A stretch of DNA of 64,000 nucleotides from Devosia aurantiaca (GCF_011058215.1 NZ_JAALFG010000002.1:62001-126000); one strand, 5' to 3'; counted from the stretch's first letter, positions 49,561-61,133 are shown. The notes: generated from the sequence alone by a model not told the origin. Program-made: numbers and translations.

Positions 49561-50148
49561 ATGACCATCCCCTATGACATCCGGCCGGCCCGCAAGTCCG
49601 ACGCCGCCGAGATCGCGCTGCTGATCAGCATCGCGGTGCATGGCGACATGTGGGAAGAAGAAAAGGACGAGCAGGCCGGCGAAGTCTCGGGCCCGATCGA
49701 GGTCGGTCGTCTCGATCTCCTCAGTGAAGACGGTACTTTTTCCTGGTCGGACGCCTTCATGGCAGAGGCCAATGGCGAAGTCGCCGGCATGATCCTCGGC
49801 TACCGTAAGCCGGACGCCCGCCAGCCGGCGCCCCCAAACCTCTGGGCGCCCCTTGTGCCCCTGCAGGAACTCGAAGCCGAAAGCGCCGGGCTTTGGTATG
49901 TCGCCATGCTCGGTGTCCACAAGAACTGGCGCAGCCAGGGTGCGGGCTCGGCCCTCCTCGAACATGCCGACCAGCAAGCGCGCCGCACGAACGCCCGGGG
50001 CCTCGCCCTCGTCGTCGACGACGGCAACGGCGGTGCACGCAAATTATATGAGGGCCGCGGTTTCGTTGTACGCGACAGCCGTCCGATCGTCCCCTTTCCC
50101 GACAGCAAGCAGGACGGCAGCAATTGGCTCTTGATGGTGAAGGAATAA
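49561..50148 (+). CDS. GNAT family N-acetyltransferase inside the pdh cluster
   Basis: A 195-residue acetyltransferase, ten bases after pdhC and four bases before lpd. It starts YDIRPARKSDAAEIALLISIA and has LWYVAMLGVHKNWRSQGAGSALL with the acetyl-CoA site and KLYEGRGFVVRDSRPIV at the end. The family acetylates small molecules, peptides or lysines. Placement beside the acetyl-CoA-generating complex is suggestive, but a link is not shown. Confidence 0.82.
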   Translation: MTIPYDIRPARKSDAAEIALLISIAVHGDMWEEEKDEQAGEVSGPIEVGRLDLLSEDGTFSWSDAFMAEANGEVAGMILGYRKPDARQPAPPNLWAPLVPLQELEAESAGLWYVAMLGVHKNWRSQGAGSALLEHADQQARRTNARGLALVVDDGNGGARKLYEGRGFVVRDSRPIVPFPDSKQDGSNWLLMVKE

Positions 50149-50151
50149 ACC

Positions 50152-51590
<1,439 letters not shown>

Positions 51591-51593
51591 CCG

Positions 51594-51687
51594 ATTAGAC
51601 CTCATTGTGAGCCCGTCGAATTACGAGGTTGGGCACACCGATCCTGCCACGATCTCGTCCTTCGATAAGCTCAGGATGAGGTCTAAT
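51594..51687. repeat. Intergenic imperfect palindromic repeat, copy 2
   Basis: Perfect 12-base ends ATTAGACCTCAT (51594-51605) and ATGAGGTCTAAT (51676-51687), with further pairing inside (GAGCCCGTCGAATTACGAG against CTCGTCCTTCGATAAGCTC). It belongs to the same family as the element at 2071-2164. It follows lpd and may stabilise its mRNA 3' end. Confidence 0.75.
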
Positions 51688-51713
51688 GAGGTGTTCCGAA
51701 AGGAGTTATCCAC

Positions 51714-52752
51714 ATGGTCAAAGCCATTCAGATCGGGCTCGGAGCCTGGGGTTTTAGCTGGTCCAAGGACGTTATCCCCAATGTTCCCAGTGTCGAGATG
51801 GTGGGCTATGTGGATACGAGCCCCGAGGCGCAGCAGCGCGTCCAGACCGAACTCGGCATCGACCCCAAGCTTTGCTATTCGAGCCTTGAAGACGCGGCCC
51901 ACAGGGCAGGGGCTGTCCTCGCCATCTGCACCCTGCGCACCGAGGCGCATTACCCGGTCGTAAAGCGCTGCCTCGAGCTCGGCCTCCATGTTCTGGTCGA
52001 AAAGCCTTTCACCACCACCATTGCCCAGGGCAAGGAGCTGGTGGCGCTCGCCAAGGCGCAGAACAAGCTCCTGATGGTCAGCCAGAACTATCGCCACCAG
52101 CCGGCGCCGATCGCTGCCGCCAAGCTCGTGGCGTCCGGAAAGTTCGGCCCGCTCAGCATGGTGTCCATCGATTTCCGCCGCCACGGTCCGAGCCAGGGCT
52201 ACCGCTATTGGGATATGCCCGACCCCCTGCTTGCGGATATGTCGATCCACCATTTCGACCTCATGCGCTATGTGCTCGGGGACGAGGCCAAGCGCCTTTC
52301 CGCCCGCACCTGGAACCCGCCCGGCAGCCCCTTCCAATTCGATCCCACCGGCGTCGTCACCATCGAATTTGCCAAGGGCACCATGGTCACTTATCGCGCC
52401 AGCTGGATGAGCTCGCAGCCGGTCACCCCTGGGCCGGCGAATGGGTCATGGACGGCGCTGAGGGCACCATCTCCTGGACCTCCCGCATCATTTCCGCGAC
52501 AAGCGCGGCCCCGAAAAGCTGGCGCTGCGTCCGCTCGACGGCGAGGTCGAACCGGTCGCGCTCGACGCAATCCAATACCCGGACCGCACCGGCACGCTGT
52601 CCACCATCGCCCGTGTTATCGAAACCGGCGAAATCCCGGTCGGCTTCAGCTCCGGCGAAGACAATCTCGGCTCGCTGGCCCTCGTGCAGGCATCGATCCT
52701 TTCGGCCTCCCGCGGCGGCGATTGGGTCGAGGTCGCCGAGGTCATCGGCTGA
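51714..52752 (+). CDS. Gfo/Idh/MocA family oxidoreductase, two -1 shifts (52426-52429 and 52491-52493)
   Basis: NAD(P)-dependent oxidoreductase of about 346 residues. The Rossmann start IQIGLGAWGFSWSKDVIP and VLVEKPFTTTIAQGKELVALA support the family. The catalytic-type segment LLADMSIHHFDLMRYVLGD is the EKP/HxxD region. The C-terminal half is spread over two further frames: WAGEWVMDGAEGTISWTSR, then RDKRGPEKLALRPLDGE through to VIG. One C and one T are missing. The substrate is unknown. It lies between lpd and lipA without a clear link to lipoate. Confidence 0.85.
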
Positions 52753-52840
52753 CGCATAGAACGTAAGCACGAGGGTAGGGCGGGTTGAACCGGCCACCCA
52801 AGGGAGCGATATAACGGGCACCTGCCCAGCAAGGACTTTC

Positions 52841-53791
52841 ATGGTCACGCTCATCGACATCGATGCCCGCCCGCGGCATCCCGAAAAGGCCAACCGCCCC
52901 GACAGCATCGTCCTGCGCAAGCCGGACTGGATTCGCGTCAAGGCGCCCGGCTCGCCGGTCTACAAGGAAACCCAGCAGATCGTGCGCGAGAACGGCCTCG
53001 TCACCGTCTGCGAGGAAGCCGGCTGCCCCAATATCGGCGAGTGCTGGAGCAAGAAGCACGCGACCATGATGATCATGGGCGAAATCTGCACTCGCGCGTG
53101 CGCCTTCTGCAACGTCCGCACCGGTCTGCCGACCGCGCTCGATCCGAACGAACCCGAAAACGTCGCCAAGGCCGTCGAAAAGCTCGGTCTTGAACACGTC
53201 GTTATCACCTCGGTCGACCGCGACGACCTGGCCGATGGCGGCGCGCAGCATTTTGCCGACGTCATCCGGGCCATCCGCGCCCGCAATCCGCGCACCACGA
53301 TCGAAATCCTGACGCCGGACTTCCTGCGCAAGGATGGCGCCCTCGAAATCGTCGTCGCCGCCAAGCCCGACGTCTTCAACCACAATCTCGAAACGGTCCC
53401 GAGCAAGTACCTGAAGGTCCGCCCCGGCGCCCGCTACTTCCACTCGATCCGCCTGCTGCAGCGGGTCAAGGAACTCGATCCCACCATTTTCACCAAGTCC
53501 GGCATCATGGTGGGCTTGGGCGAAGAGCGCAACGAAGTGCTCCAGCTCATGGACGACCTCCGTTCCGCAGAAGTCGATTTCCTGACCATCGGCCAGTACT
53601 TGCAGCCAACCAAGAAGCACTATCCGCTGCAGCGCTTTGTGACGCCGGAAGAATTCAAGTCCTTTGCCACCGTTGCGACGGCCAAGGGGTTCCTTCTGGT
53701 GTCCTCGAGCCCGCTGACCCGCTCGTCCCACCATGCCGGCGAAGACTTCGCCCAGCTGCGAGCGGCCCGTATGGCAAGGCTCGGCCACTGA
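52841..53791 (+). CDS. lipA: Lipoyl synthase
   Basis: LipA, 316 residues, radical SAM enzyme that inserts two sulfurs into octanoyl-lipoyl domains. Two clusters are visible: auxiliary C57, C62, C68 ([12 protein letters not shown]) and radical SAM C83, C87, C90 (CTRACAFC). The C-terminal [15 protein letters not shown] carries the RSSxHA serine motif. It modifies PdhB and PdhC, encoded nearby. The ratA gene follows with no gap. Confidence 0.96.
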   Translation: MVTLIDIDARPRHPEKANRPDSIVLRKPDWIRVKAPGSPVYKETQQIVRENGLVTVCEEAGCPNIGECWSKKHATMMIMGEICTRACAFCNVRTGLPTALDPNEPENVAKAVEKLGLEHVVITSVDRDDLADGGAQHFADVIRAIRARNPRTTIEILTPDFLRKDGALEIVVAAKPDVFNHNLETVPSKYLKVRPGARYFHSIRLLQRVKELDPTIFTKSGIMVGLGEERNEVLQLMDDLRSAEVDFLTIGQYLQPTKKHYPLQRFVTPEEFKSFATVATAKGFLLVSSSPLTRSSHHAGEDFAQLRAARMARLGH

Positions 53792-54238
53792 ATGAAGCGT
53801 TTTTTCGAGCGGCACGTGCCGCACCTGCCGCAACGCATGTTCGAGATCGTGTCGGACATGGAAGACTATCCGCGCTTCATCCCCAACTGCCGGGCAATGG
53901 ACCTCCGTCCGGAGCCGGCGGCGCCTGCCGGCACGAACGTCAAGCTCGCCAAGATGACGCTCTATTTCGGCCCCATCACCCAGGCCTATACCAGCCGCGT
54001 GACCCTAGACCCGGTGGCGCGCACCGTTCGCGCCAAGGCGGTCGACGGCCCCTTCAGCTACCTCGACTCCGTCTGGAGCTTCGACCCCGAAGGGCAGGGC
54101 ACGCGCGTCCGCTTCGAGATCGACTTCAAGATTTCCAACCCTTTCATCGCCGCCATTGCCGAACCGGCCTTCGCCATGAAGCAGGAAGAAATTATGCAGG
54201 CTTTTATTGACGAGGCCGATCGACGGTTTGGCGCCTGA
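53792..54238 (+). CDS. RatA/COQ10-family START-domain protein
   Basis: A 148-residue polyketide-cyclase/START-fold protein. HVPHLPQRMFEIVSDMEDYPRF and IPNCRAMDL open the domain; FSYLDSVWSFDPEGQGTRVRF and FEIDFKISNPFIAAIAEPAFA complete it. The group includes mitochondrial COQ10, which handles ubiquinone, and E. coli RatA. In alphaproteobacteria the lipA-ratA order is common; ubiquinone handling is the likelier role. Confidence 0.85.
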   Translation: MKRFFERHVPHLPQRMFEIVSDMEDYPRFIPNCRAMDLRPEPAAPAGTNVKLAKMTLYFGPITQAYTSRVTLDPVARTVRAKAVDGPFSYLDSVWSFDPEGQGTRVRFEIDFKISNPFIAAIAEPAFAMKQEEIMQAFIDEADRRFGA

Positions 54239-54248
54239 TACGAGCAAA

Positions 54249-54435
54249 ACACCCCTTCCTAGCGCCGCTAGGCTCCTCCGTCGCCAAGCTATGCTTGCCT
54301 TCCCCTCTGAGGGGGAAGGTGGGCATCGTGCATTGTCCACGATAGTGCCACAGCCACCCCGTTCACCTTCCCCTTGAGGGGAAGGCAAGCAAAGCTTAGG
54401 CACCCCGCGCCTTAGCGCAGCTCGGAAGGGGGTGT
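54249..54435. repeat. Large hairpin intergenic repeat
   Basis: A nested inverted repeat of about 187 bases. The outer arms are ACACCCCTTCCTAGCGCCGC and, at the other end, CGCAGCTCGGAAGGGGGTGT. Inner arms are GCTTGCCTTCCCCTCTGAGG with its near-exact complement near 54364-54399 (CCTTCCCCTTGAGGGGAAGG), and a small central hairpin (ATCGTG/CACGAT). CTTCCCCT/AGGGGAAG elements of this kind recur between genes in many alphaproteobacteria. Confidence 0.65.
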
Positions 54436-54484
54436 CGGCCTCTTCACGAACTCAATCTATCCCGTTTGTCCTCTCCCCCAGACT

Positions 54485-54785
54485 CCTCCGCTACATTCAC
54501 CCCATCAGCCGGGTGGAGATGGGGTTGCAACGATCAACCGTCCGGCGACAGCCGGGAGGACTCTGTATCGTTACGGAGTCTGGGTCCGTGGACGGGGAGG
54601 CGAAATCTTCCCCTAAGACGCTGCCTGCCAGAAAACCCGGCGCTCCGAGACGTCTTGCGTCTCACATATAAAACTATTCACGAGGCGAAAGCCGTCTCGG
54701 GGCTCCATCACCTGATCATCAACCGGCGCCAGCCCCGACCGGCGCTTCGGCCTGCCTAGAGGCAGGCGGAACGTTCTTTGAACCC
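54485..54785 (+). ncRNA. Candidate structured RNA in a gene-free block
   Basis: No convincing protein gene is seen between 54239 and 54786. The 300 bases after the hairpin repeat contain successive stem-loops: ACCCCATC/GATGGGGT (54499-54525), an outer stem CCGTCC/GGACGG (54538-54543, 54590-54595) enclosing GACTCTGTA/TACGGAGTC (54559-54580), GGGGAGG/CTTCCCC (54594-54613), CCGAGACG/CGTCTCGG (54645-54652, 54693-54700) and the perfect GCCTGCCT/AGGCAGGC (54750-54767). Two stems use G-U pairs that work only for + strand RNA. The last hairpin, then GGAACGTTCTTT, could be a weak terminator. It matches no RNA family I can name. Confidence 0.4.
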
Positions 54786-54786
54786 T

Positions 54787-55293
54787 TCAGTCCGGCTCGC
54801 TGGTCAGCACCTGCATGACCAGGTCAAGCGCCGCATCCACCGTCGCGCGCCGGATCGCATCGCGGCCTAGATCGCCGAACCGATGCTCGATCACCACGGT
54901 CGCAAGGTCCGAAGACACCGCTACATAGACGAGGCCGACCGGCTTCTTCTCCGTGCCGCCATCCGGACCGGCAATGCCGGTCACCGCAACCGCCAAGTCG
55001 ACCTTTGCCGTGTTGCGCGCGCCATCGGCCATCGCCCGCGCCACCTGGTTGCTGACTGCGCCATAGTCGCCGATCAGCCGTGGCTGCACCTGGATCATGC
55101 GCGACTTGGCCGTGTTGGCATAGGTAATATAGCCGCCATAAAACACGGCCGAGCTACCCGCCACATCCGTCAGCGCGGCGGCGATCATGCCGCCAGTGCA
55201 GCTTTCGGCAGTGACCAGCGTCAAATTGCGCTCGGCGAGAAGGTCGATGATCTGCTGGTTGAGAGGCGGCACGGCCTGGGTCTTGATGGTCAT
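54787..55293 (-). CDS. CinA-family C-terminal domain protein (nicotinamide-nucleotide amidohydrolase)
   Basis: A 168-residue CinA C-domain protein, PncC type, converting nicotinamide mononucleotide to nicotinic acid mononucleotide. Motifs are LTLVTAESCTGGMIAAALTD (nucleophilic Ser), VFYGGYITYANTAKSRM and AVAVTGIAGPDGGTEKKPVG. No N-terminal MoCF domain is present. Start overlaps the ispDF stop by one base, so the two are one operon. Confidence 0.88.
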   Translation of the reverse strand: MTIKTQAVPPLNQQIIDLLAERNLTLVTAESCTGGMIAAALTDVAGSSAVFYGGYITYANTAKSRMIQVQPRLIGDYGAVSNQVARAMADGARNTAKVDLAVAVTGIAGPDGGTEKKPVGLVYVAVSSDLATVVIEHRFGDLGRDAIRRATVDAALDLVMQVLTSEPD

Positions 55294-56498
55294 CAGTCGA
55301 GCCCCGGCACTTCCACGCTTGCACTCGCTATGGCCACGATCCCTTCCTCCCGCCCGATGAACCCGAGCTTTTCATTTGTTGTTGCTTTTACCGCCACGCG
55401 GCTTGCAGAAACACCGAGAACTTCAGCGATCGCTGCACACATGGCGGGCACATGCTTTGCAATTCTCGGCGCTTCCGCAACGATTGTCACGTCAAGATTG
55501 ACGATCCGACCGCCCCGCTGCTTCACCAGCTCGCCGGCATGGCGCAGGAAGACGCTCGACGCCGCCCCTTTCCACTGCATGTCGCTGGGCGGAAAATGCA
55601 TGCCGATATCGCCTTCGCCGATCGACCCGAGAATGGCGTCGGTTAGCGCATGCAGCGCAACGTCGGCATCCGAATGGCCCTGCAGCTTGGCATGGTGCGG
55701 GATCTTGACCCCGCAAAGCCACACGCCATCGCCCGGCTCGAATGGATGCACGTCATAGCCGGTGCCGATGCGGGTTTCCATTCTGCTCTGTCCTTGAAGA
55801 ATGCGTTCGGCCCGGGCAAAATCCTCGGGATGGGTGATCTTGATATTGTCCCGTTCGCCCTCGACCATGGCCACCCTCAATCCCGCCCATTCGGCGATCT
55901 CGGCATCGTCGGTAAACTCCCGCCGCACCGTGCCGCTGCGCATATGGGCCGAAATGATCGGTCCGAAGCGGAACCCCTGTGGCGTCTGCGCGGCAAAAAG
56001 CTGCTGGCGATCTTCCGTCGTACTTACAGAGATGCCATCGAGCGATCGCTTGATCGTATCGGTCACCGGCAAAACGGGCAGGGCGCCATCATGCTGATCG
56101 AGCGCCGCAATGACCTCGCCGATCAGCTTGGCCGACGCAAACGGCCGTGCCGCATCCTGGATAAGCACCCGGTCCGGCCGCGACGGCGCCAAGGCCTTTA
56201 AGCCCTCGAGCACCGAAGCCTGCCGGCTTGCGCCACCCGTCACCGGCGCCAGCAACCGAGGATCATCTAGGCCCAGAGCTCTATACTTCTCGGCATGGTC
56301 CGCATGGATCACGGGAACGATCTGCGTCACCGCCTCGACCGCGAGGAACGCCTCGATGGTCCGTTGCAACACCGCACGCCCACCGACTTTCCGATACTGC
56401 TTGGGATCAGCATGGCCGCCAGCGGCACGCTCGCCCTTGCCCGCCGCAACAATGATCACGGCTATCGACCTGGCTGGCATAAACTTGGGCACTCGCAT
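55293..56498 (-). CDS. ispDF: Bifunctional IspD/IspF (MEP pathway)
   Basis: Fused enzyme of about 401 residues in the MEP isoprenoid pathway. The IspD half (cytidylyltransferase) has VIIVAAGKGERAAGG, HADPKQYRKVGG, VLIQDAARPF and the GPIISAHMRSG region. The IspF half (cyclodiphosphate synthase) starts RIGTGYDVHPFEPGDG, with GHSDADVALHALTDAILGSI, zinc ligands Asp and His, and IGMHFPPSD. The fusion is typical in alphaproteobacteria. Start is uncertain: 56498 or 56480. The gap before dusB is 157 bases. Confidence 0.94.
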   Translation of the reverse strand: MRVPKFMPARSIAVIIVAAGKGERAAGGHADPKQYRKVGGRAVLQRTIEAFLAVEAVTQIVPVIHADHAEKYRALGLDDPRLLAPVTGGASRQASVLEGLKALAPSRPDRVLIQDAARPFASAKLIGEVIAALDQHDGALPVLPVTDTIKRSLDGISVSTTEDRQQLFAAQTPQGFRFGPIISAHMRSGTVRREFTDDAEIAEWAGLRVAMVEGERDNIKITHPEDFARAERILQGQSRMETRIGTGYDVHPFEPGDGVWLCGVKIPHHAKLQGHSDADVALHALTDAILGSIGEGDIGMHFPPSDMQWKGAASSVFLRHAGELVKQRGGRIVNLDVTIVAEAPRIAKHVPAMCAAIAEVLGVSASRVAVKATTNEKLGFIGREEGIVAIASASVEVPGLD

Positions 56499-56655
56499 CG
56501 AAATGTCGTAAGGCTCATGCTCTAACCGCCGCCTCGGCATGCGGCAAGAGCAGGGCTGATTTCCACCGCCGAACGCTGGAGAACCCGTTGCACCAATCAA
56601 CCAAATGATTATTGTGCGGGCAGAACTTAATCGCTGAACAATTCTGGGGCAGTCG

Positions 56656-57656
56656 TTGGCAGTGAATGCCCGCACATTGAGCATCGGCGGTCACGCCCTC
56701 CGCAACCGAGCCATTCTCGCACCCATGGCTGGCATCACCGACCGGCCCTTCCGCGAGATCGCTGAGTGCTTCGGTGCCGGCCTCGTGGTTTCGGAAATGG
56801 TCGCCAGCGCGGCCCTCACCACCGGTCACCAGGACATGGTTCGCAAGCTCGGCAAGTCCGGCACTCTGCCGCACATGGTCCAGCTTGCCGGTTGCGAACC
56901 GGTCTGGATGGCGGAAGGCGCGCGCATCGCGGAAGCGGGCGGCGCCGACATCATCGACATCAATTTCGGCTGCCCCGCCAAGCGCTCACCAACGGCTATG
57001 CTGGTTCCGCCCTGATGCGCGTGCCAGACCAGGCGCTCGCGATCGTCGAGGCAGTCTCGGGCGCGACCAGCAAGCCGGTCACCGTCAAGATGCGGCTCGG
57101 TTGGGACGACGACAGCCTCAACGCACCGGAAATCGCACAGCTCGCGGTCAGCGCCGGCGCGCAGATGATCACCGTCCATGGCCGCACCCGCCAGCAGTTC
57201 TACAAGGGCCACGCTCGCTGGTCCCTCGTGCGGCAAGTCGTTGAAGCGGTAGATGTGCCGGTCGTCGTCAACGGCGATATTCTTGATCACGAGGATGCTG
57301 CTACGGCTTTGCAGGAGTCTGGTGCTGCTGCCGTCATGCTCGGTCGTGGCGCTCAAGGCCAGCCTTGGCGCGTTGGCCAGATCGGCGCCATGCTGGACGG
57401 ACAAAAGCCATCCCAGGCTCCCCAAGGCCTTGAGCTTGCTGAGCTGATCCAGCAGCACTACGACGACATGCTGATCGAATACGGCAAGGAAGTCGGCCTC
57501 CGCGCCGCCCGCAAGCATCTCGATTGGTATGCCGAGGCGGCCAACCTCAACCTCGACAAACCCACCCGTCGGCAACTGCTCGACAACGAAGATCCCAAAG
57601 CCGTGCTCGCCCTGATCGGCACGCTCTTTTCAGGCGAATGGAGTGCCGCCGCATGA
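56656..57656 (+). CDS. dusB: tRNA-dihydrouridine synthase B, frame broken near 56984
   Basis: DusB, about 333 residues, FMN-dependent reduction of uridines in tRNA. The TIM barrel has [33 protein letters not shown] with the catalytic Cys, [15 protein letters not shown] and [18 protein letters not shown]. Between CPAKR and [12 protein letters not shown] one base is missing. In alphaproteobacteria dusB (nifR3) is the first gene of the ntrBC operon. Its stop overlaps the ntrB start. TTG at 56656 or GTG at 56662 are the start candidates. Confidence 0.92.
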
Positions 57657-58792
57657 ATACGGCGATGCTGATGGACATCGACTCGGTTCCGGCCCGTGCC
57701 GTGCTGCAGGCCTTGCCGCAACCCATTCTGGTGCTCGGTGAGGACCGGCAGGTCCAATTCGTCAATTACGCGGCAGAAGCCTTCTTCGGCGCCTCGCTCA
57801 GTGTCCTCACACGTCAGACGCTCGATGATCTCATCGCCTTCGGCTCGCCCATCATCAGCCTCGTCGAAAGCGTCGTGCAGCGTCGCGCACCGATGACCGA
57901 ATATCGCGTCCGCGTCGGCTCCTCCCGCTTCGGCGACGAACGCATTGCCGACGTCTTTGCCAGCCCCATCTCCGACACGGATGGACGTGTTGCGGTCCTG
58001 ATCCAGGAGCGCACCATGGCCGACAAGATAGACCGGCAGATGGTGTCGCGCGGCGCACACCGCTCCGTCACCGGGCTCGCCTCCATGCTCGCCCACGAGA
58101 TCAAGAACCCGCTCTCCGGTATCCGTGGCGCCGCGCAACTTCTGGAGCAATCGGTCCCCGCGGAAGAAGTGCCGCTTGCCCGCCTTATCCGCGATGAAAC
58201 CGATCGCATCGTGCACCTGATCGACCGTGTCGAAGTCTTCGGCGACGAGCGCCCGATGGAGCGCGAACCGATCAATATCCACGTCATCCTCGATCGCGTT
58301 AAGCTGCTCGCCCGCAACGGTGTTGCCCGCGGCATCTCGTTCTACGAGGAATACGATCCGTCGCTCCCGCCGGTTTATGGCAACCGCGACCAGCTCATCC
58401 AGGTTTTCCTGAACCTGATCAAGAATGCCTCCGAAGCCCTTGAGCGCACACAAAAACCCGAAATTCGCATCTCGACAGCATTCCGCCCTGGCATTCGCAT
58501 CAGCGTCGCTGGCGTCTCCGAGCGTATTTCATTGCCGCTCGAGATCGTCATCGAGGACAATGGCCCCGGCGTGCCACCCGACATCCTGCCGTTCCTGTTC
58601 GATCCGTTCGTCACAACCAAGACAAATGGCTCGGGCCTCGGACTTGCGCTTGTCGCCAAGATCATCGGCGACCATGGCGGCGTGATCGACAGCGACAGCC
58701 GCCCCGGCCGCACCCGGTTCCGAATTCTGCTGCCGGTCGCGAGCGGCGCCTTCCAGACACCTTCCGAAGACGAAGAAAGTTCAGCCAAATGA
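57653..58792 (+). CDS. ntrB: Nitrogen regulation sensor kinase NtrB
   Basis: NtrB/GlnL, 379 residues, cytoplasmic. A PAS domain ([29 protein letters not shown]) is followed by HisKA with the phospho-His in [21 protein letters not shown], then an ATPase with [18 protein letters not shown] and [21 protein letters not shown] proteins are the usual input. It phosphorylates NtrC encoded just downstream (four-base overlap). Confidence 0.94.
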   Translation: MNTAMLMDIDSVPARAVLQALPQPILVLGEDRQVQFVNYAAEAFFGASLSVLTRQTLDDLIAFGSPIISLVESVVQRRAPMTEYRVRVGSSRFGDERIADVFASPISDTDGRVAVLIQERTMADKIDRQMVSRGAHRSVTGLASMLAHEIKNPLSGIRGAAQLLEQSVPAEEVPLARLIRDETDRIVHLIDRVEVFGDERPMEREPINIHVILDRVKLLARNGVARGISFYEEYDPSLPPVYGNRDQLIQVFLNLIKNASEALERTQKPEIRISTAFRPGIRISVAGVSERISLPLEIVIEDNGPGVPPDILPFLFDPFVTTKTNGSGLGLALVAKIIGDHGGVIDSDSRPGRTRFRILLPVASGAFQTPSEDEESSAK

Positions 58793-60234
58793 GTCACGTG
58801 GTTTTGCTGGCTGACGACGACGCCGCCATCCGCATGGTGCTGAACCAGGCGCTGACGCGCGCCGGCTACGAAGTTCGCCCCACCGGCAACATCTCTACCA
58901 TGTGGAATTGGGTGAGCCGCGGCGAGGGCGACATCCTGATCACCGACGTGGCCATGCCCGACGGCAATGCCTTCGAGGTCATGGCCAAGATCAAGAAGAT
59001 CCGGCCGGACCTGCCGATGGTCGTCATGAGTGCGCAAAACACGTTCATGACCGCCATCCGGGCCTCCGAAGTAGGCGCCTACGAATACCTACCCAAGCCC
59101 TTCGACATCACCGAAGTGCTTTCCGTCGTTTCGCGTGCTCTGGCCGACGCCAAAAAGCCAACTGTCGCCGATCGCAAAGCGGAAGAGCCGGGCGAGACCA
59201 TGCCGCTGGTGGGTCGCTCGACCGCCATGCAGGACATCTACCGCGCCCTGGCGCGCCTGATGCAGACCGACCTCACGGTGATGATCACCGGCGAAAGCGG
59301 AACCGGCAAGGAACTGGTCGCCCGCGCCCTCCATGACTTCGGCAAGCGTCGCAACGGGCCCTTCGTAGCCATCAACATGGCCGCCATTCCTCGCGACCTG
59401 ATCGAAGCCGAGCTCTTCGGCCATGAAAAGGGGGCCTTTACCGGCGCTAATACCCGCTCCTCGGGTCGCTTCGAACAAGCCGAAGGCGGCACGTTGTTCC
59501 TCGACGAAATCGGCGACATGCCGATGGACGCCCAGACCCGTCTCCTGCGCGTGCTGCAGGAAGGTGAATACACCATGGTCGGTGGCCGCAACGCCATCAA
59601 GACCAATGTTCGCATCGTGGCGGCAACGCACCGCGACCTCAGCCAAATGATCCGCCAAGGCCTCTTCCGCGAGGATCTCTACTATCGCCTCAACGTCGTC
59701 CCGATCCGCTTGCCGCCGCTGCGCGAGCGTATCGATGACATCACCGATCTCGTCCAGCACTTCATGCGCATGGCGCAGCGCGAGGGTGAACCAGCCAAGA
59801 GCGTGACGCCCGAAGCCATTCGGCTGATGCAGAATTATTCCTGGCCCGGCAACATCCGCGAGCTCGAAAACCTCGTCCGCCGCCTCTCCGCGCTTTACGC
59901 AGACGAGCAGATCTCCGCCGAAATCGTTCAGAACGAACTCAACATTGCCGACCGCCCGGCGGTCACCGGCGGGGCAGGGCCCGTCGACATTTCGATGGCT
60001 GTCGAAACGCATGTCGGCCAGCTTTTGCGCGAGTATGAGCCGAACCTGCCGCCAAACGGCATGTACCAGGCCGTGATCGACAAGGTGGAAGCGCCCCTGA
60101 TCGCCATGGCGCTCAACGCCTGTGGCGGCAACCAGATCAAGGCTGCAGACTTGCTAGGCCTTAATCGCAACACGCTCCGCAAGAAGATCCGCACGCATTC
60201 GATCGAGATCGTCAAGCACAGCCGCCGCAACTAG
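58789..60234 (+). CDS. ntrC: Nitrogen regulation response regulator NtrC
   Basis: NtrC/GlnG, 481 residues, a sigma-54 activator. Receiver D53 ([11 protein letters not shown]); AAA+ Walker [11 protein letters not shown], sigma-54-contact GAFTGA (residue about 216), Walker [10 protein letters not shown]; the C-terminal Fis-type [22 protein letters not shown]. The stop is at 60232-60234 and overlaps that of the convergent EamA gene in CTAG. Confidence 0.95.
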   Translation: MSHVVLLADDDAAIRMVLNQALTRAGYEVRPTGNISTMWNWVSRGEGDILITDVAMPDGNAFEVMAKIKKIRPDLPMVVMSAQNTFMTAIRASEVGAYEYLPKPFDITEVLSVVSRALADAKKPTVADRKAEEPGETMPLVGRSTAMQDIYRALARLMQTDLTVMITGESGTGKELVARALHDFGKRRNGPFVAINMAAIPRDLIEAELFGHEKGAFTGANTRSSGRFEQAEGGTLFLDEIGDMPMDAQTRLLRVLQEGEYTMVGGRNAIKTNVRIVAATHRDLSQMIRQGLFREDLYYRLNVVPIRLPPLRERIDDITDLVQHFMRMAQREGEPAKSVTPEAIRLMQNYSWPGNIRELENLVRRLSALYADEQISAEIVQNELNIADRPAVTGGAGPVDISMAVETHVGQLLREYEPNLPPNGMYQAVIDKVEAPLIAMALNACGGNQIKAADLLGLNRNTLRKKIRTHSIEIVKHSRRN

Positions 60235-61133
60235 GGCACCTGCGCGACTTCTCTGCGGTTGCGCCGCTCGCTGAGCGCCAGCGTCAGGCCTGCGGCAACG
60301 ATCAGGAAGGCGCCGACATAGACCGTCGGCGCCGGCATTTCGGCCCAGAACAGATAGCCAAAAATGAAGCTCCACATCAGGGCTCCATATTCCACCGTTC
60401 CGAGCACGCTGGCGGGCACGACCCTTGCGGCCTCCACCAAGGTGAATTGTCCGCACCCGCCTACAAGGCCAGCACCGATGCAAAGCGCGATGTGCCAGCT
60501 TTCCATCGCCTGCCAAAGCGGCACCGAAATGACGCCCATCACCAAGGCATGCAGCAGATTCTGAGCAAAAACCTGAACCAGAGTGCTGTCGCTTTTCGAA
60601 ATCGTGCGCATCAGGATCATCGCCACGGCCCAGGATAGCGCCGCAGCCAGAACCATGATGACGGGAAGGCTGAGCGAAAAGCCAGCCGGATTGGCGGCCA
60701 CAAGCACGCCGAAGAAGCCGATCGACGCTGCCCCGATCCGCGCCAGCGTCAACTGCTCCTTGAGGAAGATCACCGCAAGAATTGTCGTCAGCACCGGCGC
60801 GAAATAATAGAGCGTCGTCATCTCGGCCAACTGCAGCTCGCGACCGGCGCTGTAATACATGGTCCACGCCGCAAGGGTCAGCAGCCCTCGGCCCAAGATC
60901 AGCATGCGATTGGGAGATGCCACAAGATCGGCAAAGAGGTTTCGGCGCCCGACCATGAAGCAGATGGCGAGGATGACAAGGCTGCGGACGAATAGGATCT
61001 GCGGCGCCGGCAAATCTGAAATGACGCTTTTGACCATGGCGTCGTGCAGGGAAAAGCAGGAATGGGCGAAGATGCCAAGCGCCATGCCCTTAAGACTGGC
61101 CGTTTCGATCCGCTCGGCTGGAAAAGAAGTCAT
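60231..61133 (-). CDS. EamA/DMT family transporter
   Basis: A ten-span exporter-like protein of about 300 residues with two EamA repeats ([19 protein letters not shown] onward and [20 protein letters not shown] onward). It resembles RhaT/YdcZ-type DMT exporters. Substrate unknown. Start at 61133 chosen; 61163 is also in frame. It is divergent from ntrY and unrelated in function to the flanking ntr genes. Confidence 0.84.
   Translation of the reverse strand: MTSFPAERIETASLKGMALGIFAHSCFSLHDAMVKSVISDLPAPQILFVRSLVILAICFMVGRRNLFADLVASPNRMLILGRGLLTLAAWTMYYSAGRELQLAEMTTLYYFAPVLTTILAVIFLKEQLTLARIGAASIGFFGVLVAANPAGFSLSLPVIMVLAAALSWAVAMILMRTISKSDSTLVQVFAQNLLHALVMGVISVPLWQAMESWHIALCIGAGLVGGCGQFTLVEAARVVPASVLGTVEYGALMWSFIFGYLFWAEMPAPTVYVGAFLIVAAGLTLALSERRNRREVAQVP

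Noticed and set aside
48151-49977. Open frame of 608 codons antisense to pdhC and the GNAT gene
   Set aside because: Shadow of the E2 lipoyl and linker repeats; composition is skewed and no domain is visible.
54432-54671. 79-codon frame in the gene-free block
   Set aside because: No ribosome-binding site, no family and rich in stem-loop sequence; better read as structured RNA.
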